Of a stretch of DNA of 64,000 nucleotides, positions 20,101-31,000 are shown piece by piece. Position 1 is the stretch's first letter; each line of letters begins with the position of its first letter. Below the pieces are notes generated by a model. It ran no database searches, was not told the origin of the DNA, and saw only the letters and a program-made list of their open reading frames with translations. Source of the stretch: Paroedura picta (taxonomy: Eukaryota > Chordata > Lepidosauria > Squamata > Gekkonidae); contig NC_135384.1 in NCBI RefSeq assembly GCF_049243985.1, positions 17,852,501 through 17,916,500 on the forward strand, in the 5' to 3' direction. Both the position numbers and the translations under genes were made by a program.

Positions 20101-21931
20101 CTTCCAGCTTGTTCCTGGTTTGGAGGTGGTGCTGTTGTGTGGGCCGAGTCCCTCCTTGCAGTACCTGGCTGATGAGGTGAGGGACAGGGAATATCAGCAC
20201 CAGTGTCTACAAATGAAGCCGCTTGCCTATGTTTCCTTGCAAGCTCTCTGGATTGGAAAGAGGCATTTAGTGTTCAATAGTCCACCTCTCCAGAACACAT
20301 CTAGGCCTGACCCATCCGTGTTAAAAAAGTGAACCACTGCATTGTTGAGGTCATAATGTCACATGGAGCTGGAAGACAATGTTTGCTGAGTGATCACAGG
20401 CCAGTCCCTGTCTCAAAAGTTTAATCTACCTCACTGGGCTCTTGTGAGGATTAAATGGGAGGGGAAGAACCATGTTTTGCCACCTTCAGCTCCATGGAGG
20501 ATGAAAATGCACTCGACAGGACCATAGATATTCCTTATCCTGCTGCGCAAGGTATCATGTCCTCCTTGGGTGGCAGCAGATGAGTAGCAAGAGCTGGTCT
20601 GTGTCTGCCACCCTGGGGGGCAGCCGTTGCTAGCAATCACTTTGCCCCCACAGCTAGTGAAGCAGTTTTGGCTCCCATTGCTGGATCTCCTGAAGCAGAC
20701 CGCCAGAGCCTCTCCTCGCTGTCTCCCCCCAAGCACATCCCTTGCCCCTGGCATCCTTGGGTGAGTCTCACACATAGGTAGGACATGCTGGTTGCACCCA
20801 AAGACCTGTAGAGAATGGGTCTCCACTAAAAGCTATACTGTCCCTTCCCCTAACAGGTTACTGTTGATCAACCAAGAACAGAGGAAAAGCCTCTTCACAG
20901 TACAACCTCATGGCACCCGGGCAGAAGGTAGGTCTCAAACACGCTCAAAGGTAAAAGACACCTTTGCCCCATTCTCTGAGGGGCACCAACAACCCCAAGC
21001 CATTCCATGAATCAGCCGTGTGTGATTGCCGTTCTGTGTGCCAGTGGGCTGGCTGTTTCTCTGAAACCCCCTGCCTTCTGCTTCCCTCTTGCAGGATCCG
21101 AGATGCCTCTGAAGAGTCGCCTCTGTGCCCTTCGCTCTTTCTACGCTTTAGCTATCTCTTTGTACTTTCCCTCTGAGAAGTCAGAAGGGAGCACAGGTGA
21201 GTAATGGCAGATGCAGCTTTTGACACAGGGATGCTAGCCTCCAGGTGGGACCTGGGGATCTCCTGAAATTACAGCTCCTCTCAGGACTACAGGACTGTTC
21301 CCTGGAGAAAATGGATGCTTTGGTGGATTCTGTGGCTCCACTCCAAGGCTCCACCCCCCAGATCTCCAGAAATGTCCCAACCTGGACCTGGCAAACCCTG
21401 TCCTGACACCATCTGCTTCACACTTTTTGTACTGAGAGCAAAAAGGTCTTTCTAGGATTCTTAAAAACAATGGCAAGCACTTGCACACTGAACCGTTTCA
21501 GGCTTTCATACACTTCGAGCTCACTCGGATGGAAAGGATAAGGGTTGTTTTCTCTTTTCTTCCTAACTGCAGTCCTAATGGTTTCAGCTTGTGATAAAAG
21601 CAGTTCAGTGCTGGTGTCGCTGAAGACACATTGTGCATTCTTACAGACTAACTCATAGACACACAGCACACACACAACTCTTGCGTTCCGACTTAGCCTC
21701 CTAACCTTTGTCCTCCTCTCCTCAGGGCCTTTGCAGGAGGAGTTCCTGGCCGGTTTTGCACACCACCCGCAGCACTGCTACATAGTCAGTGCCACATACA
21801 AGGCCTATGCCATCCACGGGAGGCGGCACCAACTCTTCCTACTCCTGAAGCCAAATGTGCCCACCTTTGCCCTGCGCTCCCTGGCAACCAGCACGCTGCA
21901 GGCCCTCACAGCTGAGGATTCTGCCCTCTGA
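14075..21931 (+). CDS. FUZ: FUZ, fuzzy planar cell polarity protein (complete, 11 coding exons)
   Basis: Planar cell polarity effector. With Inturned and WDPCP it forms the CPLANE complex at the ciliary base, which is needed for ciliogenesis and Hedgehog signalling. The family fold is a set of longin-like domains related to Mon1/HPS1. Joined exons: 14075-14176, 15575-15696, 17201-17285, 18543-18611, 18914-19018, 19799-19996, 20081-20176, 20654-20760, 20857-20927, 21095-21196, 21726-21931. They make one open frame of about 420 codons, against 418 in human FUZ. Diagnostic stretches are LPFSVIGSLNGVHMFGSNLD, VPHRFLTFQLVPGLE, LLCGPSPSLQYL and FALRSLATSTLQALT. All introns are GT-AG. The start matches the human N-terminus (SGVPLYCRSRGDSVKQQ). 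It is divergent from MED25 and convergent with AP2A1. The promoter carries an RFX X-box. No defect is seen. Confidence 0.96.
14336..14471. mobile_element. 136-bp palindromic hAT element in FUZ intron 1
   Basis: CAGGGGTAGTCAAACTGCGG inverted at the far end. The two halves are almost perfectly complementary around AAATG. Perfect duplication CCTTAAAC at 14328-14335 and 14472-14479. Confidence 0.92.
15168..15234. repeat. Perfect 24-bp inverted repeat (hairpin)
   Basis: Arms 15168-15191 and 15211-15234 (AACTCTTTCTGCCAGTTCAA...) are perfectly complementary around a 19-base AT-rich centre that itself repeats CAATAATGAAATTATT. FUZ intron 1. Confidence 0.85.
15575..15696 (+). CDS. FUZ: FUZ exon 2
   Basis: Encodes LPFSVIGSLNGVHMFGSNLD through WKVFHN plus AG. 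Acceptor CTTCTAG, donor GTGAGC. Confidence 0.95.
16818..16995 (+). mobile_element. 5S rRNA-derived SINE
   Basis: The head matches 5S rRNA (GCCTGATCTCATCAGAGC, GGAAGCTAAGCAAG, AGTACTTGAATAGG) with its internal promoter boxes. The tail is GACTTGATGACAC. Degraded. Confidence 0.75.
17201..17285 (+). CDS. FUZ: FUZ exon 3
   Basis: Encodes (S)ITLIVLSSDEGESDFS through VFNAM. Acceptor TTCCCAG, donor GTGAGT. Confidence 0.95.
17460..17593 (+). mobile_element. Helitron 3' end abutting CR1
   Basis: Stem GCTGTA / TACAGC (17560-17578), then CTAG at 17590-17593 followed by T. The next base begins the reverse CR1 tail (TAGAATCATAAAG). Confidence 0.6.
17594..18180 (-). mobile_element. CR1 LINE, 3' part
   Basis: Reverse CR1. 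The minus strand encodes LIQKNFRLNIQEKFLTVRAV and SQWNRLPQEVASS. It lies in FUZ intron 3. Confidence 0.88.
18543..18611 (+). CDS. FUZ: FUZ exon 4
   Basis: 23 codons, VLVLGLEELVNARNIERLKK DLK. Acceptor GCCATAG, donor GTAAGT. Confidence 0.95.
18914..19018 (+). CDS. FUZ: FUZ exon 5
   Basis: 35 codons beginning ACYRLIDSFLELGKCSADLT and ending RAILQ. Acceptor CTTCTAG, donor GTGAGG. Confidence 0.95.
19333..19530 (+). mobile_element. tRNA-derived SINE (MIR-like type)
   Basis: tRNA-like head GTCAGTGGTAGAGCATCTGG. It has relatives at 41.0 and 51.0 kb. Confidence 0.65.
19799..19996 (+). CDS. FUZ: FUZ exon 6
   Basis: 66 codons beginning ECLEAFASSAESRFGSLLTG and ending VYLPHGSPT. Acceptor CATTCAG, donor GTGAGT. 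Confidence 0.95.
20081..20176 (+). CDS. FUZ: FUZ exon 7
   Basis: 32 codons, VPHRFLTFQLVPGLEVVLLC through YLADE. Acceptor TCAACAG, donor GTGAGG. Confidence 0.95.
20345..20490 (+). mobile_element. tRNA-derived SINE fragment (second family)
   Basis: Shares CTACCTCACTGGGCTCTTGTGAGGATTAAATGG-type sequence with the copies at 28.5 and 63.3 kb. FUZ intron 7. Confidence 0.55.
20654..20760 (+). CDS. FUZ: FUZ exon 8
   Basis: Begins LVKQFWLPLLDLLKQTARAS and ends with a split Gly codon (GG). Acceptor CCCACAG, donor GTGAGT. Confidence 0.94.
20857..20927 (+). CDS. FUZ: FUZ exon 9
   Basis: Encodes LLLINQEQRKSLFTVQPHGT RAE plus G. Acceptor CTAACAG, donor GTAGGT. Confidence 0.94.
21095..21196 (+). CDS. FUZ: FUZ exon 10
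   Basis: Encodes SEMPLKSRLCALRSFYALAI through SEGST plus G. Acceptor CTTGCAG, donor GTGAGT. Confidence 0.94.
21232..21402 (+). repeat. GGTTGCCAACC-family repeat
   Basis: Copy with CTGGAGAAAATGGATGCTTTGG and ACCTGGCAAACCCT, in FUZ intron 10. Confidence 0.6.
21726..21931 (+). CDS. FUZ: FUZ exon 11 (terminal)
   Basis: Begins GPLQEEFLAGFAHHPQHCYI and ends LQALTAEDSAL before TGA at 21929-21931. Acceptor CTCCTCAG. Confidence 0.95.
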
Positions 21932-23010
21932 CCAGGGGAGTTCCCAACTGGATGCTGGGGTAGGATGTGCCTCCTCCAGAAAAATTCCATGAGGGTGTAT
22001 TTCCTGTATATCAGAGCAGCTTGGATATGGAAGCAATTCTCAAAATAGGACGAATTCTGAGGATGAGAGCAAACCTCCCTGACCCTGGTTGCTATCAAAG
22101 GAGGTCACTGAGACACTCTCAGCTTTGATAATTGGCTGTGGCCTCTTCCACCTCCCCCACCCCTGTACAGAAAGGAAGAGCTAGTTTTAATACTACCCGA
22201 AGGAGTCTCAAAGTGGCTTACAATTGCCTTCCTTTTCTCTCCCAACGACAGACACCTTGTGAAATAGGTGAGGCTGAGAGTTGATAGAACTGTGACTGGT
22301 CCATGGTCAGCTAGCTGGCTGCATGGGGAAGAGTGGGGAATCAAGCTCAACTCACCAAATTGAGGCTATTAACCACTACACCAACTTGGCTCTTAGGAAA
22401 TGCTTTTTACCAGAAATGCTCACTTTTTAAAACAGCAACATGTATCTCTCACTACTGTCTGCAGGTAGTTATGCATTGACATCACAGCCATACAAGAAAC
22501 ACAAATGCATCTCCATTAGAAGACTGAGACAGGTAGGTCAATAGCGACAGTAGCTGCGAAACCAAGGTTTATAATAGAGTACAGTTCAGCAGTTCTTACC
22601 TGGGTTGGAAGGTGCCTACTTGTAGCACTTTGGATACAGGAGGACTGAAGGTAGAAACTGTCATCAGCCCATCTTTCCCCAGCTGCATTTGCACCTTCAT
22701 CTCCCCTTACAATTTCTATGGTAACTTGCACATGCTACACATTCTGTGTTTCTACTGCTGGAGGCTCTTATTTCAATGTTTCTGGAGTTGCCATTCACAT
22801 CTGCTCATTGAAAAGCCATACTAATTTTGACTTAACCTTACAGTTTATAAGAGTTAATAAAATGTTTTGTGAACTGCTTTTTGTATAAAGTATTTGAAGC
22901 TTTTGTATGAATTTTAATTGTTATGAGGCAGATAAAGTGCCTGAATTTGAATTGTAACAGATTATTTCCAATTCAGATTGAATCAACAATAAATGGAAGC
23001 TAAAATCCAG
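21932..23010 (+). other. FUZ: FUZ 3' UTR with two candidate poly(A) signals
   Basis: The stretch between the FUZ stop and about 23.0 kb contains AATAAA at 22856-22861 and again at 22988-22993. A minus-oriented Sauria SINE (about 22170-22396) lies in between. Either signal could end the transcript; the limits are inferred. Confidence 0.6.
22170..22396 (-). mobile_element. Sauria SINE in the FUZ 3' UTR
   Basis: Reverse SINE with GAAGGAGTCTCAAAGTGGCT and a head ending CCAACTTGGCTCTT. Confidence 0.8.
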
Positions 23011-23088
23011 TGGTTGATATTTTAATGCTCTATCAATTTACATGCATGAAGAACCTAAAGGTTGAGCTACATAGAAAGTTTAGAATAT

Positions 23089-23420
23089 TTATTCTAATGA
23101 GGTGCATTTAATAGCTCCTGAGTGCCTCCTCCTCCAACCAGCTTGCCTGTCTGTCCAGCAGCCAACCAATCGCCTTCCATCTCCCACCCCTGGCCACTCC
23201 CTCCTCCTTCCACTTCCCTGTGAGGCTTGGAGGCTGGCAGGGGCTAGTTCTTTAAGGGCAATTGTCTTACCCTCCCTGACCCAGGTCTCCATCATGCATG
23301 CCAGGGCCACTGTTATTTGCAAAGTAGTCTTGCAGTGTCTAGGTCTTATTATCAATCAACCTGGCATTGCACAGGATCAGTGTTGGAGGCGAGTTGCCTC
23401 TATCCTAGCGTCTCAACGGA
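23089..23420 (-). mobile_element. L2-like LINE, start of endonuclease ORF
   Basis: The minus strand reads TLILCNAR, then ALACMMETWVREGKTIALKE and LAPASLQAS, the pattern of the L2 endonuclease N-terminus. Upstream 23.42-23.6 kb resembles the L2 5' part at 2.85-3.1 kb. Confidence 0.65.
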
Positions 23421-25560
23421 TGGGACGGAGGTTGGAAGGGGTCCGAGCATAGCTATATCTCAGGTCCCTTAGCTTGCCCCACCTCCACCCATCGCTGTCT
23501 CTGCCTCTTCCCCTCAATATCAGAATCCCTGACCCGTTTGGCTCCCCTCATGTTATCACTCCCTCCATTGTGGTCGGTGTGTGTGATGCCTGTGAGATGT
23601 CTGTATTTGGAGGTTAGGTTTGTCTAATCTATTTCCACAGGGGTCTCAGTAGGTGCCTTATCTTGTTTGGTGTTTATTTTGCTAGGGTTCCTCGGACCCC
23701 GGTTCTGTCCTGTTAAGTGGGTGGTTTCTGTTGTGTTTGGCAGGAAATATGTGGCTTTGGATGGACAGGCCCAATCGCTTCTGAAGGCATATCCGGGCTG
23801 CCCATTCCGGTTGTTAAGTACATATGGGGGGTGACTTGTGTCATGTTTGTTTCTGGAGGGGTGGCCCTGGTCGCCATTTATGGCATCTTAAGGATTGCCC
23901 AGTCCAGGTGGGTGTTGTGTGTGTTTCGTGTTAGGTCATGTTGTGTATTGGGAGAGGGATCTCAGATGTAGTTGATGTGTGGGTGATTTTTGTGTTAAGA
24001 TGGTAAATTACTTGGGCAAGTCGATGTGGGGATGAATTGATTGAAGGTAGTCACTTGATTTAAAGGAACTATCAATTGGGCTAGGCTAGGGATGGATTGT
24101 TTAATTTAATATATGTTAATTAAATGAGTGTGAATAGGCTGGAGTGGGTGACAAGATAGCTTGAATTGGGAATAATCACTATGGGCTGACAGTCAATGGG
24201 TTTCGGTACGCCAATAAGAGGGATCAGTTTGAAATAGATTGGGGGCTTATCTAACAATTTTGATTGGGCTGATGGGCTTTGGTGTCTACCCTCCCTCCCT
24301 TCTTCCTGTTTCTTCCCTTCTTCCAGAGAGTGTCTACCCCCCCCCTTCACTTTTTCTTCCCCTCGGTGCATACAAGTTCTCACTGAATTTGTTCCCACCC
24401 ACTGGGATGTTTCCCGCCTAGTTGTTGCCTGCTGAAATTATTCCTGCCCGTTTGAATGCTTCCCGTCTAAAATTATGGCCTGGTGGTGACTTCGCCTAGT
24501 TCCTCCAGCAATACTCTTGCCAACAGCCCCCCCCCCCTCCCGGGAAATAAAGATTTTTTTTTACAGACTTGTCCCGATTGATCCTCCTGCCAGAATAGCA
24601 CCCCCCCCCCAAGTACAGATTTTGTCTGTTTTTTTCTCCTGCCAATTTCCCCTTCCCCCATGAAACATGCTTTTTGTGCAGCTTGTCCAGTTCTCCGGTG
24701 GCTTTTCCTCCCCCCACCGCTCTGTGAAATTTCTCTCATGGGCTTTCTTCTTCGGTTTTTCTTCAATTCTTTGGTCCCGGTGGCATAGATGGGCTGGGTG
24801 CGATCAGAAGCCCGGTCTCCACCCAGCATGAAAGGGTGCTGGCCAAAGGCCTGCAAGGCCAGGCTGGGATGTGGGGTCAGAGCTTGTTGATGACCTCTGC
24901 ATAGCATTGGGCCTTGCACAGCTCTGGCTGTGGCAGTCTTGACCGTGGGCCTCCAGGCAGTGGCAGGACAGGTGGTGTCTCCCGCACGATGGGCCACGGC
25001 GGTGGCAGTACCAGCTCTGAGCAGCAATGGAGGCTCCTGGGGCTGTCTGGGTCAGACGGTCAATCGTGACGCGGTAAATGAAGGGATCTGGCCCTGCTGC
25101 AGAGGGGACCTGGTACAGTACCGGAGACTTGAAGATCCAGGGGGCGGTGGGATGAGAGGTTCTCCGCAGTATGGTCTGGGGCGGCAATGGAGGCAGGGAC
25201 TGGTGCAGAATGGTTGCTGCCAGGCCACAGTGGCGGTAGTGGTGTGGGGCCAGTGGTGGGGCCAGCGTGGTGCAGCCAGTAGTGTTGTCCATGGCAGCAG
25301 CAGTGGGGGGTGGCGTGGGCCGGGCAGCAGGGGCTGCGCAAGGTCCTGTGCGGCTCGGATCTGTAGGATGGCAGAGCTCACGATTGGAGCGGCAGTCCAA
25401 GTCCCTGGGCAGCATAGGCGGAGCAGAGCCGGGATTGCAACCAGGAGAGCTGGTGGGTTTTTTCCTTTTCTCTTTCCAGGCTTTGTTTTCAGGCTTGTCT
25501 TGGTTTGTTTCTTCTGTCTTTTCTTCGGTTTGATATTGGGTTGTATCTTGGGATCAGCTT
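23421..25560 (-). repeat. Probable L2 5' region and GC-rich block (intergenic)
   Basis: The segment next to the L2 start is shared with 2.85-3.1 kb. 24.78-25.45 kb is GC-rich with long open frames on both strands and no domain I recognise. I see no host gene between FUZ and AP2A1. Confidence 0.4.
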
Positions 25561-25769
25561 CTGGTTGAGTCAGCTTAAATCATTTTCCTTTTAGGCTTCA
25601 GTGTGAATTATTTCCCTCTGTGGTTTGATTTGATAGCTTGGGCATTGATTTAGTCATGTTTTTTGTGTGTGTTTTTTACTCGGCCAATTTTTTGATGTTT
25701 GGGTGGCTTTTTTGGGGGGTTAGGCCGAACGAATTGAGGCAGGAGTCAGACTGCTCCAGCCACTACCTT

Positions 25770-26520
25770 AGACAGCCGATTTCCTGTTTAACACATGAGA
25801 ATGCACTTTCACCACTTAGAAAGACCCTTAAGGTTGAAATGCATCTGGTCTTACTTCCATGTGTTACTGTTGATTGTATTATACTGTACATAATACATTT
25901 TTATTATATGCACCTGATTATAATAGGTATTTGCATTTTAAATATAGAACTATCTGCAGCTCAACCTTTATGTTCCTAACTTGTCTAGTAAGGTTGGATT
26001 TTTGTTACCCTTTTTGCTTTTGTAAAGCGTAAGATTTTAGCCCTGCAAGGTAGTGGGCCTATCCAAACAGCAGCGGCAGGCACTCTCCCAAACATGGCGC
26101 AAAGACACATACAGCAAAACATGTCATGTGTCTGCATAGATCCAACTGCTTCTTTAATGCAACACTTTCTCGTGCCATATCCCATCTTTCCAGCTGCCGC
26201 AAACACTTCAGCAGTGGTTACTGAAATAAGTGGCATCCAAAAGCATAGTTATGCAGATAATCTGCATCATTTATTCACACCAGGGGTGAAGAGAGTTCCT
26301 CACTGCAAAATTTAACTCCTCGCTAGCAGCACTGTCCACCACGGATACCAAGGTGGTCTACCATCTAATTCCCTTCCTGGTTCTCCATGATGGAAGTTCC
26401 CAGCAGATGTTCAATTGTTGTTACTTCCTTCTTTTTAGACTGGCCTCAAGTTGGTACAGCCCAGGAGGTCCGGTCTCTCAGTGAATACATATCCTTATGC
26501 AGCTCAACCTTTATGTCTGA
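25770..26520. repeat. Unclassified repeat with a repeated terminus
   Basis: GCAGCTCAACCTTTATGT occurs at about 25955-25972 and again at about 26496-26513. An inverted relative (AAAGGTTGAGCTACATAG) is at about 23055-23072. Class unknown. Confidence 0.4.
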
Positions 26521-26804
26521 AGAGCCTTCTAGGGCCAGGGAAAACCACTCTGCTGAGGAGAGGGATATTAGCTTCAGTCCAAAACCCATGAAGCTAAGAG
26601 TGGACTAGAAGTCTTTGTGCCAAGAACAGCAAATTCAGCCTTGTCAAATCACGGCTGCCCCTAGCTCAGAGGTCGGCCATTCTCCGGCTCCAGGGCCAGC
26701 GCTTCCATCCTGCACCTCATCCGGTTTATCCGAAGACAAAGGCAGCACAAGGCAACAGGTCAGTCAGCGGTGTGGGGGTGGCCCAGCCTGGCTTGATTCT
26801 GGCT

Positions 26805-27989
26805 CTCCCCCGCCCCCACGGCTTTATTAGAGTCACATGGAGATAAGATTACAGGCATTCAAAAAAACCAGATTAAAACTAAGATGCGCTAGATAACACC
26901 TACACAGCAGAGTAACATGGAGCCCGGACCAGCATAGGAAGCTGGGACACCCCCAAACTAGCATGAACTGAACCCTCACTTCCCCCCACTCCCTTCTGTC
27001 CAAAATGCATGGGGGGGAGGGGCAGCACTCCAGAGCTCATCTCCCCTCCTTCCGGCTTCAGGAGCCCATTAGAACTGCTGGGACTGGGGGAGCAAATCTT
27101 CCCTCCTCACCCCACTGTACAGCTTGCTTTCTAGGACGGGGGTGAGCGCAAGAGAACAGGAAGGCAGGCCTGTTCTCCGCATCAGATTACTTCCTCACAA
27201 AAACACACACACTGTAACACTGGAATGGTCTGTGACAAAGGAAAGGGGAGAATGCATCCCTCCCACCCAGAGGAGAATACACAAGGCAAAGAAACGCACA
27301 CAAAAAACCCCCTACAAGCATTCTTTCCCTCCACTTCCCCTCCCTCCCTCCAGCCAGCTCAGGAGGACCTGGAGTTGGTGACGTATTTCCACCACTCCCC
27401 TGCCCAGAGGAAAGATGTGAAAGGGAAGGAGGAGTTAAGATTGTAAACAAAAAAACACAAGATGCCAGCCTAACATCATACAGGAGAGAGAGAGAGAGAA
27501 AGAGAGAGAGAGAAAGTGTGTGTGTGTGTGTGTGTGTGTGTCTGGGGTGGGGGGAGTTGAGAATTAAGACCACACCTCTCAGCCCCAGCCTGAGTGAGTA
27601 TGGACCTGGCCTCTGGGGTGCGGGGGGGGGGAGGGTCCTGATTTCATCCAAGGGCCACCCTCCTGCTAAGAGGAAGATTACTCCTGGAAAAATGACTGAC
27701 ACCTGTCATCTCACTCCACCCCCGCCCCAAATTGTACTTCATCCAACCCACAGACTGCTGCTGCTTCTTTTTTTCCTTTTCCTTTTTTGCTCCCTCCTTG
27801 CTTATTTCCCCCCTTGGTGCTGGCCCGGGCTAGGCAACGAGAACACAGAGGTTATCACGACAACAGGCAGGGAGCAGTACAGTCTTTCCAGAGGCCCCTG
27901 GTGTGTAGAGAAACCAGAAGAGGCAGACAAGAGGCGGCCAGTGTGCAGGAACAGCCGTCTCCCTTCCCTCCTCTGGTGCTTCCGATGCC
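26805..27989 (-). other. AP2A1: AP2A1 3' UTR with poly(A) signal
   Basis: The first clear AATAAA on the minus strand below the stop is at 26828-26823, giving a 3' UTR of about 1.2 kb. It contains a (GA)n-(GT)n microsatellite at about 27484-27541. The exact 3' end is inferred. Confidence 0.55.
27484..27541. repeat. (GA)n-(GT)n microsatellite in AP2A1 3' UTR
   Basis: About 31 bases of GA repeat run straight into 27 bases of GT repeat. Confidence 0.95.
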
Positions 27990-28067
27990 TCAGAACTGCT
28001 GAGAGAGCAGCTCACAAAGGTGCTTTGAAACGGACTCCTTGCTGGTTCGGAGTGTCAGCCGGTACAT
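27990..28067 (-). CDS. AP2A1: AP2A1 exon 23 (terminal)
   Basis: Encodes [25 protein letters not shown] and the TGA stop. Acceptor CCAACAG. Confidence 0.96.
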   Translation of the reverse strand: MYRLTLRTSKESVSKHLCELLSQQF

Positions 28068-31000
28068 CTGTTGGGGGAAGGAGAAGTCACAAAAGCCAGC
28101 TGAGCTGAAACCATCTCTCCCTCCTCCCTCCTCCCCCAGTTTCATCTTGTTTCCTTGCTGCTTCCCCCAGAGAAATCTGCCCAAAATCTTCAGTAGTGCC
28201 ATCAAGAAAAAGAGAGGGCTGGCTTAAATTTGAATCCAACCCACAGATATATACCATAATAAAACTTTGTGTACAGCACTACAAAGTAGGGGGGGATCAT
28301 CATACATTGACCTGGATGGCCCAATCTTGTCAGATCTCAGAAGCTAAGCAGGGTTGGCCCTGGATGGGGGATTTCCCAGGAACAGCAGGACCAGCATGCA
28401 GCGGAAGACAAAGGCAAAATGCTTGGGTTGGTCTCTTGCCCTGGAAACTCTGTGGGGCAGCCCTAAGCCAGCCATGATTCCACAATGCTTCACACACACA
28501 CACACAAGCACACATTCACAGTGCTCTTCCTGTGGGGCAAATATGTTCATTCAGCATATTTCTATCCTGCCCTTTCTCCAAGGAGCCCTGGTGGGGATCC
28601 ATATCAATTCCCGCTCCTCCATTTTATTTTCTCTACAATCACCCTCCTGAGGTGGGTCAGGTTGACTACATCTAACTCAGCATGTATTCATGGCAGAGCG
28701 AAGATCTGAACCTGGGTCTCCCAGATCCTCGTCTGACGCTCTAAGCACAGCTAAACCGCGCCGATCGCAGAGGTCTAGCTCTTCTCTGCTGCAGCCTCCC
28801 AGCAGCCTCCCCCTCCCCCTCCCCCTTGTGCAGCCTCCCTCCAGGCTCTGCCTGTGCCAGTGGCCTTGGCAACCGCTGCTGCCTCACCTGCGCCTGGGCG
28901 TTGGGCTCCAGACGCAGCAAGCATCCAACCTGCAGCGCCTTCGTCTGGATGATCCCAGCGCCTACATAGTTATCGGGGTTTGGATCCACCTTCTCCAAAA
29001 GGGCACTGCCAAAACCCAGAAGCTGCAGGGGAAGAGAAGGCAGGGAGTGAGCAGGGTAGCAAGAGGCCGAGGAGTTTCCCACTGCCAACTTGGCCCACTT
29101 TGCTCAGGAAGTCAGTCAGTAAGAGGAAGGACCCAACAAAGAAAAGATCTGGAACTGTGGCTGAGTCATATAGAGAGGGGAGCATGACTATCAGTTCTCC
29201 TCGCTCTGAGAACCTTTCTCCACAGATTCATGTGAGTCATGCTGAGGACGTAAAAAGAGTGCTCCATTCAAAGAATCCTCTATTAATGATGCAAAAGCCA
29301 TCTCTGGTGGGAGACAGCCAAAGGGGTTCTCTCCCTGATAATCTGGACTTAATAATGACCCAAATAACCAAGACAATGCACAACTGACTTAATTGCTGGA
29401 CGATTTCTCCCCACTCCATCCTTTAATTATCTGCTGTTGATTCTTGCCTATCTAAATGCTCCATCTCCCTAAAGGAGCATTTCCCCTTTATGTGATCCCC
29501 TATAATGTAAAAAGAAAAAACAACCCTCCACAACAGCAAACAAAAAAACCCCTTTTCAAATTAGCTCATTTCTGGAGAGGCAGACTTTTCGGCACTCCCA
29601 CATTCCTTTTCCCCATCCCAATTTTAGCAAAAATGTATTTTCAAAAATCCCTCAGCCATCCAATTTTTAGCAGATTTTGGGTCCCAGTCTGGTTTACTTT
29701 TTCCATCCTAGTTTCCTGTGCTTCTCCAGAGTGGCCTAGCTGTCTTCAGGAAGCACACTTTTATGTCCCCCCCCCCCCATTTACAATCTTGGTAATTAAT
29801 ACACATTTCCTCTTTGATAGCAGAAAGACGCTTTTGCTAGCTGCAGGGGTGCACGTACTCAAGTGATTTGGGTAACAAATGTCCCCCAGGTTTAAACTAA
29901 ATCCTCCCTGCAATTAAAGAAAAATGAACACATCAAAGAGAAATGTTTCTAATCGAACTTGCTACCTGTAAATAATATTCCTGCAAATTAATTATATTTT
30001 AAAATGTGATTGCCCCCCACACTCAAAGCAGTACATGCCCTGTGTACCAACTTGAGAAACCTACCGTTTCATTCCCCTACATGTGCAGACCAGAACAGTC
30101 CAAGGGATGTGAATATTCTAACATTAGACAATGGCCAAATCAGTGATACTACCAGGACATAATTATCTCAGGCAGAGGGAGGAGAAAGATGCAACATGGC
30201 TAATCCTCTTGATTGCAACCATTGTTGCTTGGGAGGGGGAGGGACACGGTTCTCACCCTCTTTGCTTGGGAGGGGGAGGGACACGGTTCTCCTCTCCATT
30301 TCATGCTCACAAGAGCCCTATGAGGAAAGGCAGGTTCTGTGACAGAGGCTGGCCCATTCAGGTCTGCCCTGCAGACGTACGCTGGGAGTTCCTGCCTTGA
30401 AGCTTGGCTTCTCATGAGTCTGGGGGCCTGATCTGGACCAGGACTGCAGAAAGGGGAACTTGAGCCTAACTCCCACCTATTTTCCCAACCTGAAATGCCC
30501 CCTGGGAGCTGATATTTGCCTTGTTGGGGAATCTGATGCATAGCTCATCAGTAGCCACAGGTTTCTCCAACACACCAAAAAATGCTCCTGGGGGCCATTC
30601 AACTCAGAAAACTGGCATGGGGGTAGGGTTACACCTCCCTCCCCACACACCACAGTTCTTATCCAAACTAGGCCTCTAAGCCTCAGAAACTGTTCAGCAG
30701 GGAATTAACAGTGTGTATCTGTTTAGTAGAGCTTGGGGCAGGATTTGAACCCAATACATCCTCAGTCCTAGTCTGATATTCTGACCACTGTATGAAATGG
30801 CTAGTGGTCATTTCTGTTTCTCTTTTCCCTCTGCCCCTCTGCTCAATAGTTTGGCTCAACACTCAGACTATCTTCTCTCACTCTTTACTAACACTCTTCT
30901 TGCAAAATAAATAAATTAATTAATTAAATTAAAAAATCAGCTGAATGGTCAAATTATGCAAACTGAGAGCCATCTTGGTATAGTGGTTAGGAGTGCAGAC

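Noticed and set aside
25052-25415. Gene between FUZ and AP2A1
   Set aside because: Overlapping frames on both strands in GC-rich sequence, no start or splice context, no family; kept only as a low-interest finding.
27187-27702. 171-codon minus-strand frame in the AP2A1 3' UTR
   Set aside because: It passes through the GA/GT microsatellite and has no family similarity.
28315-28380. Possible 5S rRNA gene
   Set aside because: Only the internal part of 5S is present, it is diverged, and it continues into a SINE tail.
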